Source: Anaerolineales bacterium
Lineage (GTDB): Bacteria; Chloroflexota; Anaerolineae; Anaerolineales; Villigracilaceae
Direction of reading: 5' to 3'
Assembly (NCBI GenBank): GCA_014379595.1
Contig: JACMLM010000032.1
Span: 1-64,000 of the forward strand
Length of the DNA stretch: 64,000 nt
Shown here: one piece after another, positions 57,113 through 64,000 of the stretch
How the letters are laid out: every line of letters starts with the position of its first letter
How positions within the stretch are numbered: position 1 is the stretch's first letter
Notes under the pieces: model-generated
The model's input: only the letters and a program-made list of their open reading frames with translations
Databases searched by the model: none
Told to the model about the DNA's origin: nothing
Translations under genes and position numbers: made by a program

Positions 57113-58525
57113 CTACTCTGCGGCTTTTTCCTGTTCACCTTCAACCTGGGCAGTTTCTTCCTTAACTTCAGCTTCTTCCTTAACTTCGGCTTCTTCAACC
57201 GTCTCTTCCGCAGGTTTGTATTCGCCCATTGCAATAGACTTGAGGGTATTAAGCGCTTTGCGCGTCATTACGCGGCTGGCAGATTCCATGGCGATGGCTT
57301 CGCTCAATTGTTTCTGCCCTTTCTTTCCGCCGCGGATCTTGCCGAAATCCATGCCTTGTGCGGCAAGGCCATTGAGCGTGGTGTTGTATTCTGCATCAAG
57401 CGCTTCATTATCGAGCTGGAGCTTTTCCTTGCGCACAACCTCGTCCAGGATCAAGCTGCGTTCCAGGCGTTTCTTTGCAACAGGATTCACTTCTTCTTCT
57501 ATGAATTTTTCGCGAGTTGTTTCGCGTACCTTGAAATAAGTTTCCAAGTCCATACTTTGTTGTGCGAGTCGATTAGACAGGTCTGAGAGCACATGTTCGC
57601 CTTCGTGCTCAAGCGTATGTTCATTATATTTAATGGTCGCGCCTTCTTTGATCTTTTCGATCAGATCCACAAAATATACGTCATCGTATGAATCTTGCGA
57701 ACGTTTTTCTACATCTTTTTTCACTGCTTCGGTCAAAGCGTCCATTGTATCGCCGGCACCGGTCATTTTTGCAAATTCGTCATTGAGTTCTGGCAGGGTT
57801 ACACCGCGTACTGTTTTAACAGTAGTTTCGATCTCAACATCTTTTCCTTTGAGTTCTTCCACTTCCCAATCTTCTGGGAACGTATGTTTGATGGTTTTGT
57901 TTTCACCAGTTTTTAAGCCAAGCAATTCTTTTGCGAATCCGCTGAAGGGCCACTCATTATCACGGTCTTCCTTGCGGATAAAGGTTGCGAAGCCTGTGCG
58001 GTTAAGCTCTGTCGTTTCAGACTTTACATCCACCAAGACATAATCTCCCTCTTCAATTGGGCGATCTACATTCTCCGTAGTGGCATACATTTGACGTAAT
58101 TCTTCAATGGCAGCATCGAAGTCTTTTTGTTCAGGAGATTTCCACTCATAGGGCATACGCACAGAATGATAATCACCGAGGTCAACATCCGGGGCGAGAG
58201 GCACACGGAAGGTGAGTTTGGGCGGCGCGAGATTATCTATGGATTCGAGGGAACCGGCTGCACCGGGATTCACATCCGCTTCTTTAAGAATGTTGCTGTA
58301 TTCCGCATCGATCAGTAAATCTATGGCTTGCTCGGTAATGGCGGCATCACCAAATGTGCGCACGACAACGTCATACGGCGCTTTGCCCGGGCGGAAACCC
58401 GGAACTTTACTGCGCGAAGAGATCTTCGTGGCTGCGCGGCGTTTGTAAGTATCCATTTTTTCCTGCTCAACATCAACAATAAGTTTTACAGAATGGTCTT
58501 CCTGATATTGCTTTTCGATATTCAA
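57113..58525 (-). CDS. tig: trigger factor (470 aa)
   Basis: Ribosome-bound chaperone and peptidyl-prolyl isomerase. The ribosome-docking signature appears as VPGFRPGKAPYDVV (residues about 41-54). The FKBP-type domain follows (about 155-245) and then the helical C-terminal chaperone arms. An acidic Glu/Val-rich tail of about 30 residues ends the protein. The start is TTG (58523-58525), with GGAGG 6 nt upstream. First gene of tig-clpP. Confidence 0.95.
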   Translation of the reverse strand: MNIEKQYQEDHSVKLIVDVEQEKMDTYKRRAATKISSRSKVPGFRPGKAPYDVVVRTFGDAAITEQAIDLLIDAEYSNILKEADVNPGAAGSLESIDNLAPPKLTFRVPLAPDVDLGDYHSVRMPYEWKSPEQKDFDAAIEELRQMYATTENVDRPIEEGDYVLVDVKSETTELNRTGFATFIRKEDRDNEWPFSGFAKELLGLKTGENKTIKHTFPEDWEVEELKGKDVEIETTVKTVRGVTLPELNDEFAKMTGAGDTMDALTEAVKKDVEKRSQDSYDDVYFVDLIEKIKEGATIKYNEHTLEHEGEHVLSDLSNRLAQQSMDLETYFKVRETTREKFIEEEVNPVAKKRLERSLILDEVVRKEKLQLDNEALDAEYNTTLNGLAAQGMDFGKIRGGKKGQKQLSEAIAMESASRVMTRKALNTLKSIAMGEYKPAEETVEEAEVKEEAEVKEETAQVEGEQEKAAE

Positions 58526-58615
58526 AATTTTCCTCCAGACACTAAATCTAATAATTTAGAGCCTAATTTTTGGTATGTACTTTTTAGTAAACGCCAGTAG
58601 CAGATTGCATTCAAG

Positions 58616-58697
58616 TGAGGACGGTGGGAGTCGAACCCACACGCCTTGCGGCACATGATCCTAAGTCATGCTTGTCTGCCAATTCCAACACGTCCCC
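58616..58697 (-). tRNA. tRNA-Leu (anticodon UAG)
   Basis: Minus strand. The acceptor stem GGGGACG (58691-58697) pairs with CGTCCTC (58617-58623, one G-T pair). Anticodon stem CATGA/TCATG encloses the loop CTTAGGA (anticodon TAG). There is a class II variable arm TGCCGCAAGGCGT and a T arm GTGGG-TTCGACT-CCCAC. Discriminator base A at 58616; CCA is not encoded. Confidence 0.96.
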
Positions 58698-58869
58698 GGG
58701 GTACTTTGGTGCAATAAGCGTGCGAAATTATAATGCCTAAAGTGTAGATTTGTAAATTTTTTGAGCACTTCTAATTTTATGAATTGGAGCCCACTTTCAT
58801 TACAGAGTGCTCTGGATTTTTACAGTTATAATTGCGGACATTCATTATTAATTTTGGAGAAAGTTTGAC

Positions 58870-59337
58870 ATGCCTATTGCTGCTGGAATCCCCGCGCCTG
58901 ATTTTGAGTTGTTAGATGATACGAATACCCTAAGAAAATTATCTGATTACCTTGGCAAAAATGTTATTCTATATTTTTATCCTGCCGATGATTCACCAGG
59001 CTGTACAAAGGAAGCCTGTAATTTTCGCGATGATTATTCTGCCTATGAAAAGGCGGGCGTGGTCATCCTTGGTGTAAGTCCAGATGATGTTGCATCACAT
59101 GTTAAGTTTAAGAAGAAATTTCAATTGCAATTTCCTTTGCTGGCCGATGAAGGTCATAAAGTTTGTGATGCATATGGGGTATGGGGACCAAAAAAATTCG
59201 TGGGCAAGGAATATGACGGGGTACTTCGTACTACATTTTTAATAGATGAAGATGGAAAGATCAAACAGGTGTATGAGAATGTGCGGCCTGCTGAGCATAG
59301 CGCGAAGCTGTTAGCTGATCTTGGTTTGGCCCAGTAA
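58870..59337 (+). CDS. bcp: peroxiredoxin, Bcp/PrxQ type (155 aa)
   Basis: Thiol peroxidase. The peroxidatic and resolving cysteines are five residues apart in SPGCTKEACNFRDDY, the PrxQ arrangement; ADDSPG and GVWGPKKFVGKEYDGVLRTTF are typical. GGAG lies 10 nt before the ATG, and a TATAAT at 58827-58832 is a possible -10. Single gene between tRNA-Leu and the oxidase operon. Confidence 0.93.
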   Translation: MPIAAGIPAPDFELLDDTNTLRKLSDYLGKNVILYFYPADDSPGCTKEACNFRDDYSAYEKAGVVILGVSPDDVASHVKFKKKFQLQFPLLADEGHKVCDAYGVWGPKKFVGKEYDGVLRTTFLIDEDGKIKQVYENVRPAEHSAKLLADLGLAQ

Positions 59338-59479
59338 TTAACGTATCGTCATTCTGAAAGTTGGTTTTTTATTAAATGTTATATGCTTAGGGTGTGATTT
59401 TGTCAGTTGGTTAGAATCAGGTTTCAGTTACAGGCAGAGCGCTACACTAGAAAAAGGCTTACAAAGTCTATAAAAAATA

Positions 59480-59508
59480 GTGACAATTGGAAGAGAATTT
59501 GGTATATT
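59480..59508 (+). promoter_or_regulatory. candidate promoter of the oxidase operon
   Basis: GTGACA (59480-59485) and TATATT (59503-59508) with 17-bp spacing, about 108 nt upstream of the subunit II start. The 278-bp gap from the peroxiredoxin gene holds nothing else recognised. Confidence 0.45.
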
Positions 59509-59615
59509 AGTCAGGTTGTGAAAATAATGACAATTCATCCAGAATTTATCCAGTTTTTTATTATTAAACTTGGGGTGGTTTTTTCCCCGTTTGAAATTCC
59601 ATCAGGAGAGAGCGT

Positions 59616-60644
59616 ATGCGCCACTATGTAACTGTGGGAATATTGGTCATTGTCGTGACCATTCTCACGTATGCCGGCCTGTACTCTGTAGATCTTTTGC
59701 CGGTAGCGGCGAGTTTGCAGGCAGGGTCAATTAATGATGTGGGGTCCATAGACTGGTTATGGAACTGGGAACTCGTTGTTATGTGTTTCCTATTCTCACT
59801 TATTGCTGTACCTATGTTTTATAGCTTCGTTGTATTTCGACGGAGAAAAGGCGATACTAGTGATGGCGAACATATGGAAGGCAATACGAACTTAGAAATT
59901 GCGTGGACTGTCCTTCCCCTCATCCTGGTATTTGCTTTTGCATATATGGGTGCCTACTCTCTGGGTGATATTCGCCGCATGGATCTCGATGCAATGAGTA
60001 TTAAAGTAAGAGCGCAGCAATTTACATGGACATTTGAATATCCCGAATACGGATTCTTTAGCAATGAATTGCATTTGCCTGTAGATCAACAAGTAGTATT
60101 GAAGATGACCTCGACGGATGTGATCCACTCATTCTGGGTGCCTGAATTCCGCATTAAGCAGGACGTTGTGCCTGGTCGCATCACCGAATATATCGTTACT
60201 CCGACATTGATCGGCCCATATGAAGTCCGTTGTGCAGAGTTATGTGGCACTTCTCACTATAATATGGAAAATGCTGTTATTGTAGAATCACGTGCTAATT
60301 TTGATATATGGGTTGCAGAGCAGGTAGCGATTGCAGCTGCAGCAGCTCAAACTCCTGAGGGACAGGGTCAGTTGCTTGCAGTAAAGAATGGCTGTTCAGG
60401 TTGTCACTCAGTGGATGGGACAAGGCTTACTGGCCCTACCTGGTTTGGCATTTATGGCGCCGATGTTGAGCTGGCAGATGGCAGAACAATAGTTGTGGAT
60501 GATGCCTTCATTATTGAATCCATACTTGACCCGAAGGCAAAGGAAGTAGCTGGGTTTTCCCCCACATCCATGCCTACGTATGCAACAGTTTTAACTGAAG
60601 AAGAAATCGCAAATATTATTGCTTATATTAAGACGCTGAGATAA
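59616..60644 (+). CDS. coxB: caa3-type cytochrome c oxidase subunit II with fused cytochrome c (342 aa)
   Basis: Signal or first helix at 5-25, second helix at about 50-70, then the cupredoxin domain with the CuA ligands in EVRCAELCGTSHYNM. The C-terminal 90 residues are a cytochrome c domain with heme motif GCSGCHS and a distal Met in SMPTY, which defines the caa3 type. It accepts electrons from cytochrome c or another donor outside the membrane. AGGAG lies 7 nt before the ATG. First gene of coxB-coxA-coxC. Confidence 0.94.
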   Translation: MRHYVTVGILVIVVTILTYAGLYSVDLLPVAASLQAGSINDVGSIDWLWNWELVVMCFLFSLIAVPMFYSFVVFRRRKGDTSDGEHMEGNTNLEIAWTVLPLILVFAFAYMGAYSLGDIRRMDLDAMSIKVRAQQFTWTFEYPEYGFFSNELHLPVDQQVVLKMTSTDVIHSFWVPEFRIKQDVVPGRITEYIVTPTLIGPYEVRCAELCGTSHYNMENAVIVESRANFDIWVAEQVAIAAAAAQTPEGQGQLLAVKNGCSGCHSVDGTRLTGPTWFGIYGADVELADGRTIVVDDAFIIESILDPKAKEVAGFSPTSMPTYATVLTEEEIANIIAYIKTLR

Positions 60645-60661
60645 TTGGCGGAGGCCTTAGG

Positions 60662-62563
60662 ATGAAGAAATTTCTTTCTAGTTCATTAGCACGTGGTTTA
60701 GTGTGGCAGGTGATCGGTACCATTGTGGGTATTGGCCTGATTACAGGTATTCGTGCAGCTATGGGATTACCTACAACTGATTCTGTATTTTTCTTTACTG
60801 AACCCGCCTGGGTATTGGGCGCTTTCCTGGGTGGTTTGTTTTTCCTTTCTGCCAATGGTTCAGTAAGTGATTGGTTCAAGTGGGCACGCGGTATTGATAC
60901 GCCTGAGCATCATGAAGAGCATTACAAAGGCTGGGAGAAATTTGTCAATGTTTCTCTTGACCATAAAGTGATCGGTGTTCAATACACCATGCTTTCTTTA
61001 ATACTTATCTGTGTCGGCGGTTTATTCGCTTTGATCTTCCGTACAGAACTTGCCGCTTCCGAGCTTCAATTCCTTACACTTGATATGAAGCTGTTCAACC
61101 AGAACGGCCCACAGCTTTTTAATACAATGATGTCTTTGCACGGTATGCTGATGATCCAAGGTATTTTGTTGGGCGTCGCCGGCATTATTAACTATGTGGT
61201 TCCGCTTTTGCTTGGCGCGCAGGATATGGCTTTCCCGCGCATGAATGCCTTTTCATTCTGGCTTGGGGTTCCCGGATCGATCATATTGTTGTCGAGTATA
61301 GTGCTTGGCGGCTTTGATACAGGTTGGACGGGTTATCCGCCGCTTTCGGCGCGTGCTCCCGTGGGCGTGCAGATGTTCTTCCTCGGCGTGTTTTTTCTTG
61401 GCTGGTCATCCATCCTCGGCGGCTTGAATGTAGTAGTGACAGTTGTCCGCGTCCGTGCTCGAAGCATGAACGCATTCCGTATGCCTATTTTTGTGTGGGC
61501 ATCCGTGGCTACTTCAATTATCACGATGACCGCTACACAGTTGATCGGTCTCTCGTTCCAATTGGTTATGTTCCAACGTCTCCTCGGTATGGGTTTCTTT
61601 GACCCCGCCAAGGGAGGTAATCCTGTTCTCTATCAACACTTGTTCTGGTTCTATTCACATCCCGCAGTCTATGTATTTGTTTTGCCTGGTCTGGGTGTGA
61701 TCTCTGAACTCTTGCCTGTCTTTGCCCGCAAACCGCTATTTGGTTATCGCTGGATTGCAATGTCTTCACTGGGCATCGCATTGGTCGGTTTTGTAGTTTG
61801 GGCACATCATATGTTCGCTTCCGGCATGAATGAATACCTGCGTGTACCGTTTATGTATAGCACATTATTGGTGGGAGTTCCTACAGGCGTAAAATTCTTT
61901 TCCTGGGTTGCGACCATTTGGAAGGGAAAAATTGATTTCCACACCCCAATGCTTTTTGTGCTGGGAGCCATTGTAGTGTTCCTTTTGGGAGGTATTACCG
62001 GTCCTGTGCTTGCTGCTATTTCGGTGGATCTGCATCTGACGGATACATACTTCATTGTGGGACACTTTCACGATACGATCTTCGGCGGCTTTGTATTCCC
62101 GTTCTTCGCCGCACTGTATTATTGGTTCCCCAAAGCAACGGGCCGTCGCATGAGTGAGACACTAGGCAAGATTCACTTTTGGATTATGACTCCTTCGTTC
62201 CTCGTTTTGCAATTTGGCATGATGCGGATCGGCTTGCTTGGTATGCGCCGACGCATTGTGGACTATGATCCTGCGATGGGTTTTGATTCTACCCATCTCG
62301 TTTTGACCATTGCGGGCTATCTGATTGGCATCTCAGTAGCGATCTTCCTTTACAATTTCTTCAATAGTATGAAGAATGGTGAAAAAGCAGAAGGGAACAT
62401 TTGGAACTCCCGCTCACCCGAATGGCAGGTTCCATCACCCATGCCCATGCACAACTATGACCAGCCTTTTGAAGTTGTTGGTGAACCGTACGACTATGGT
62501 TTGCCTGGATCAAAATATGTTGAATTCGCCGCTGCTACTACGCCTGCTAAGAGCAAGCATTAA
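60662..62563 (+). CDS. coxA: cytochrome c oxidase subunit I, A2 type (633 aa)
   Basis: Catalytic subunit with heme a ligand in SLHGMLM, CuB ligands in YSHPAVYVFVLPG and WAHHMF, and heme a3/a ligands in VGHFHDTIF. The helix VI motif YSHPAVY, instead of GHPEVY, marks the A2 subfamily, in which Tyr-Ser replaces the proton-channel glutamate. About 90 extra N-terminal residues with two hydrophobic segments precede the usual start (DHKVIGVQYT). It lies 17 bp after coxB. Confidence 0.94.
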   Translation: MKKFLSSSLARGLVWQVIGTIVGIGLITGIRAAMGLPTTDSVFFFTEPAWVLGAFLGGLFFLSANGSVSDWFKWARGIDTPEHHEEHYKGWEKFVNVSLDHKVIGVQYTMLSLILICVGGLFALIFRTELAASELQFLTLDMKLFNQNGPQLFNTMMSLHGMLMIQGILLGVAGIINYVVPLLLGAQDMAFPRMNAFSFWLGVPGSIILLSSIVLGGFDTGWTGYPPLSARAPVGVQMFFLGVFFLGWSSILGGLNVVVTVVRVRARSMNAFRMPIFVWASVATSIITMTATQLIGLSFQLVMFQRLLGMGFFDPAKGGNPVLYQHLFWFYSHPAVYVFVLPGLGVISELLPVFARKPLFGYRWIAMSSLGIALVGFVVWAHHMFASGMNEYLRVPFMYSTLLVGVPTGVKFFSWVATIWKGKIDFHTPMLFVLGAIVVFLLGGITGPVLAAISVDLHLTDTYFIVGHFHDTIFGGFVFPFFAALYYWFPKATGRRMSETLGKIHFWIMTPSFLVLQFGMMRIGLLGMRRRIVDYDPAMGFDSTHLVLTIAGYLIGISVAIFLYNFFNSMKNGEKAEGNIWNSRSPEWQVPSPMPMHNYDQPFEVVGEPYDYGLPGSKYVEFAAATTPAKSKH

Positions 62564-62581
62564 TAAAGGGCTGAGACTTAA

Positions 62582-63373
62582 ATGACACATACACACGATA
62601 AATCTTCTGCTCTCCGTCAGGGTGTTTTGATCTTTGTTTATTTGACGGTATTGACCATTCTTGAATATTTTGTAGCAGTCACATTTAATGCCACTTCCAT
62701 TTTGGTAGTTGTGGCTGTTATCAAAGCTGCCTTGGTCATGTATTACTACATGCACATTTACAAGCTGAATGAAGAAAACGAAGGCGATGAAAACTCCTAT
62801 GCATACAAAACAGGAACCAATCGCCTCGGCTTATGGTTCTTCCTGCTTTCCGATGCGTTTGTATTCGCTGGGTTGCTGGTCATGCGCCTCAACCTGCTTG
62901 GTTTTACTCGTCCTCCGTTAAATCAAACCCTTGGCTTTGCTGTTACTGCTGTATTGCTGTTCTCTTCATTTTTTATGAATCGCGGCGAAACTGCCATGGC
63001 ACATGGAGATACAAAGGGTTTTATGAATAATGTATTGATCACCTTTGTAATGGGTCTTGGCTTTTTACTGGGTGTGGTAATGGTGGAATGGCGTATCGCT
63101 GCAGAAGAAGGGCTGATCGCCAGCTTTGGCAATCCTGCTACAGGTCCCATGGGCGCGGTCTTCTACATGATGACCGGTATGCATGCCTTCCATGTGTTAA
63201 CAGGTTTGATCTTCCTTTTTGTGGTCTGGAACAATGCGCGTAAAGGCGTATACTCTGCCGAAAAGCATTGGGGTGTCGAAGCTGCCGCAGTCTACTGGCA
63301 CTTTGTAGATCTGGTATGGATATTCTTCTACCCCGCCTTGTATCTGATCGGTACACTTGTACATTTAGATTGA
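62582..63373 (+). CDS. coxC: cytochrome c oxidase subunit IV-III fusion (263 aa)
   Basis: The first ~65 residues (LRQGVLIFVYLTVLTILEY ... IKAALVMYYYMHIY) resemble the small subunit IV with its K/YYMH helix. The rest is subunit III (LGLWFFLLSDAFVFAGLLV ... MHAFHVLTGLIFL ... YWHFVDLVWIFFYP). Separate genes in many caa3 operons appear joined here. Subunit III stabilises proton uptake. It is followed by a strong terminator. Confidence 0.88.
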   Translation: MTHTHDKSSALRQGVLIFVYLTVLTILEYFVAVTFNATSILVVVAVIKAALVMYYYMHIYKLNEENEGDENSYAYKTGTNRLGLWFFLLSDAFVFAGLLVMRLNLLGFTRPPLNQTLGFAVTAVLLFSSFFMNRGETAMAHGDTKGFMNNVLITFVMGLGFLLGVVMVEWRIAAEEGLIASFGNPATGPMGAVFYMMTGMHAFHVLTGLIFLFVVWNNARKGVYSAEKHWGVEAAAVYWHFVDLVWIFFYPALYLIGTLVHLD

Positions 63374-63409
63374 TAATCTGTACTAGTATGAATAAAGTAC
63401 GTAGATCAT

Positions 63410-63438
63410 CGGGGCGGCCTAAGGGTCGCCCCGTTTTT
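63410..63438 (+). terminator. intrinsic terminator after the oxidase operon
   Basis: CGGGGCGGCC (63410-63419) pairs with GGTCGCCCCG (63424-63433, one G-T pair) around TAAG, and is followed by TTTTT. It lies 37 nt after the subunit III stop. Confidence 0.93.
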
Positions 63439-63453
63439 GGAGCATTACTATAA

Positions 63454-64000
63454 ATGGATAAAAGGATTCTCTGGGTTGGTCTTTCATCTCTGGCTGTTGT
63501 AGCAATAGCCGCGTTATTGACTTTGCTTTTTGAAAAACCTGCAAGTTTTCGTGGCACAGCATATGGTGAGCCTTACCCGCCTGCCCCGGAGTTTGAACTA
63601 ACACATGCAAGCGGAGAATCATTTCGGCTGAGCGACGAGCGTGATAAGATTGTTTTGCTCTTTTTTGGGTATACATCCTGCCCTGATGTTTGCCCCACAA
63701 CTCTGGCTGAACTGAATGCGGCTTTGTATGAAATTGGCGAAAAAGCGGATTCCGTTCAAGTTGTTTTAGTCTCAGTAGACCCTGAACGAGATAGCCCGCA
63801 AAAGATACAGGAATATGTGGCACGTTTCAATCCATCTTTTATCGGGTTGAGCGGTTCACAGGAAGAACTTGAAAAAATATGGCAGGCCTACGGCGTTTTT
63901 CGTGAAATTGTAGAAGGTGACTCTGCCATGGGCTATATTGTTAACCATACTGCGCGTACCACATTGATCGACACAACTGGCAGCCTGCGCCTCTCTTACG
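63454..64000 (+). CDS. SCO1/SenC copper chaperone (partial, truncated by window end)
   Basis: Membrane-anchored thioredoxin-fold protein that delivers copper to CuA of subunit II. N-terminal helix (LWVGLSSLAVVAIAALLTLL), copper ligands in TSCPDVCPTT (CxxxC) and the distal His in VNHTART. The frame is open to the end of the window; 182 residues are visible. It is positioned directly after the oxidase genes, as in many cox clusters, but behind a terminator. No strong ribosome site is visible. Confidence 0.92.
   Translation, partial: MDKRILWVGLSSLAVVAIAALLTLLFEKPASFRGTAYGEPYPPAPEFELTHASGESFRLSDERDKIVLLFFGYTSCPDVCPTTLAELNAALYEIGEKADSVQVVLVSVDPERDSPQKIQEYVARFNPSFIGLSGSQEELEKIWQAYGVFREIVEGDSAMGYIVNHTARTTLIDTTGSLRLSY

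Noticed and set aside
59407-59631. Small ORF of 74 aa upstream of coxB
   Set aside because: No ribosome site, no recognisable features, and it overlaps the coxB start and the likely promoter; probably chance.

Overview
The window reads as part of a chromosome of a free-living heterotrophic bacterium, most likely a Chloroflexota of the class Anaerolineae (inference from gene content; there is no rRNA gene here to confirm it). Pointers are alanine/threonine/proline-rich linkers behind the lipobox of sugar-binding lipoproteins, a caa3-type A2 cytochrome oxidase, an Agl23-like membrane glycosyltransferase fused to NHL repeats, a type 2 isopentenyl-diphosphate isomerase, a Flp-type pilin, and several TIR/LRR/STAND-type proteins. 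Most starts have a clear AGGAG-type ribosome binding site; a few genes (lacI-type regulator, tig) start with TTG.

Layout. 1-1.9 kb: two small membrane-anchored proteins of unknown role. 1.9-11.1 kb: an alpha-glucan uptake and degradation cluster, all on the minus strand: MalK-type ATPase, ROK regulator, binding lipoprotein, two permeases, an exported alpha-amylase and an intracellular neopullulanase-like GH13 enzyme. 11.1-21.3 kb: a second sugar cluster, also on the minus strand: LacI regulator with tandem operators, a binding lipoprotein made of two nearly identical tandem ligand domains, XylG/XylH-type ATPase and permease, a UPF0303 protein, two Gfo/Idh/MocA dehydrogenases and an extended SDR. 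21.4-35.7 kb: housekeeping genes (eno, pyrG, pth, mfd, uvrB) with a stand-alone TIR protein, a Flp pilin, a roadblock protein and a membrane glycosyltransferase. 35.8-38.4 kb: an ABC-2 exporter. 38.6-44 kb: lipoprotein, LRR-Roc-COR (ROCO) protein, LRR-TIR protein and fni, closely spaced on one strand. 44.1-58.7 kb: acpP, sucCD, Agl23-like GT, rlmN, a TIR/NB-ARC/TPR protein, a HAD phosphatase, a DUF1028 protein, clpP, tig and tRNA-Leu(UAG). 58.9-64 kb: peroxiredoxin, coxB-coxA-coxC and the start of a SCO gene.

The most interesting material is a set of four conflict or signalling-type proteins: TIR at 23.0 kb, LRR-Roc-COR and LRR-TIR at 39.5-43.0 kb, and TIR-(TRADD-N-like)-NB-ARC-TPR at 51.6-54.4 kb. 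Three of them carry the same short beta-prone motif of the form I-x-G-[DN]-V-x-x-S-N-[IL]-x-x-G-[DN]. The motif sits in a different place in each architecture, as expected for a shared homotypic assembly tag. All three TIR domains keep the glutamate that aligns with the NADase catalytic residue. The adjacent LRR-TIR and LRR-Roc-COR genes look like one LRR scaffold with exchanged output modules.

Other notable signals: the internal duplication of the XylF-like binding protein; isolated near-perfect Shine-Dalgarno sequences (AAAGGAGGTGA) about 95 and 153 nt upstream of the two binding-protein genes with no start codon after them; a family of intergenic palindromes whose arms show compensatory changes; and several dispersed repeat families. 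All coordinates were read by eye from the sequence. Family assignments come from motif recognition, not from database searches.
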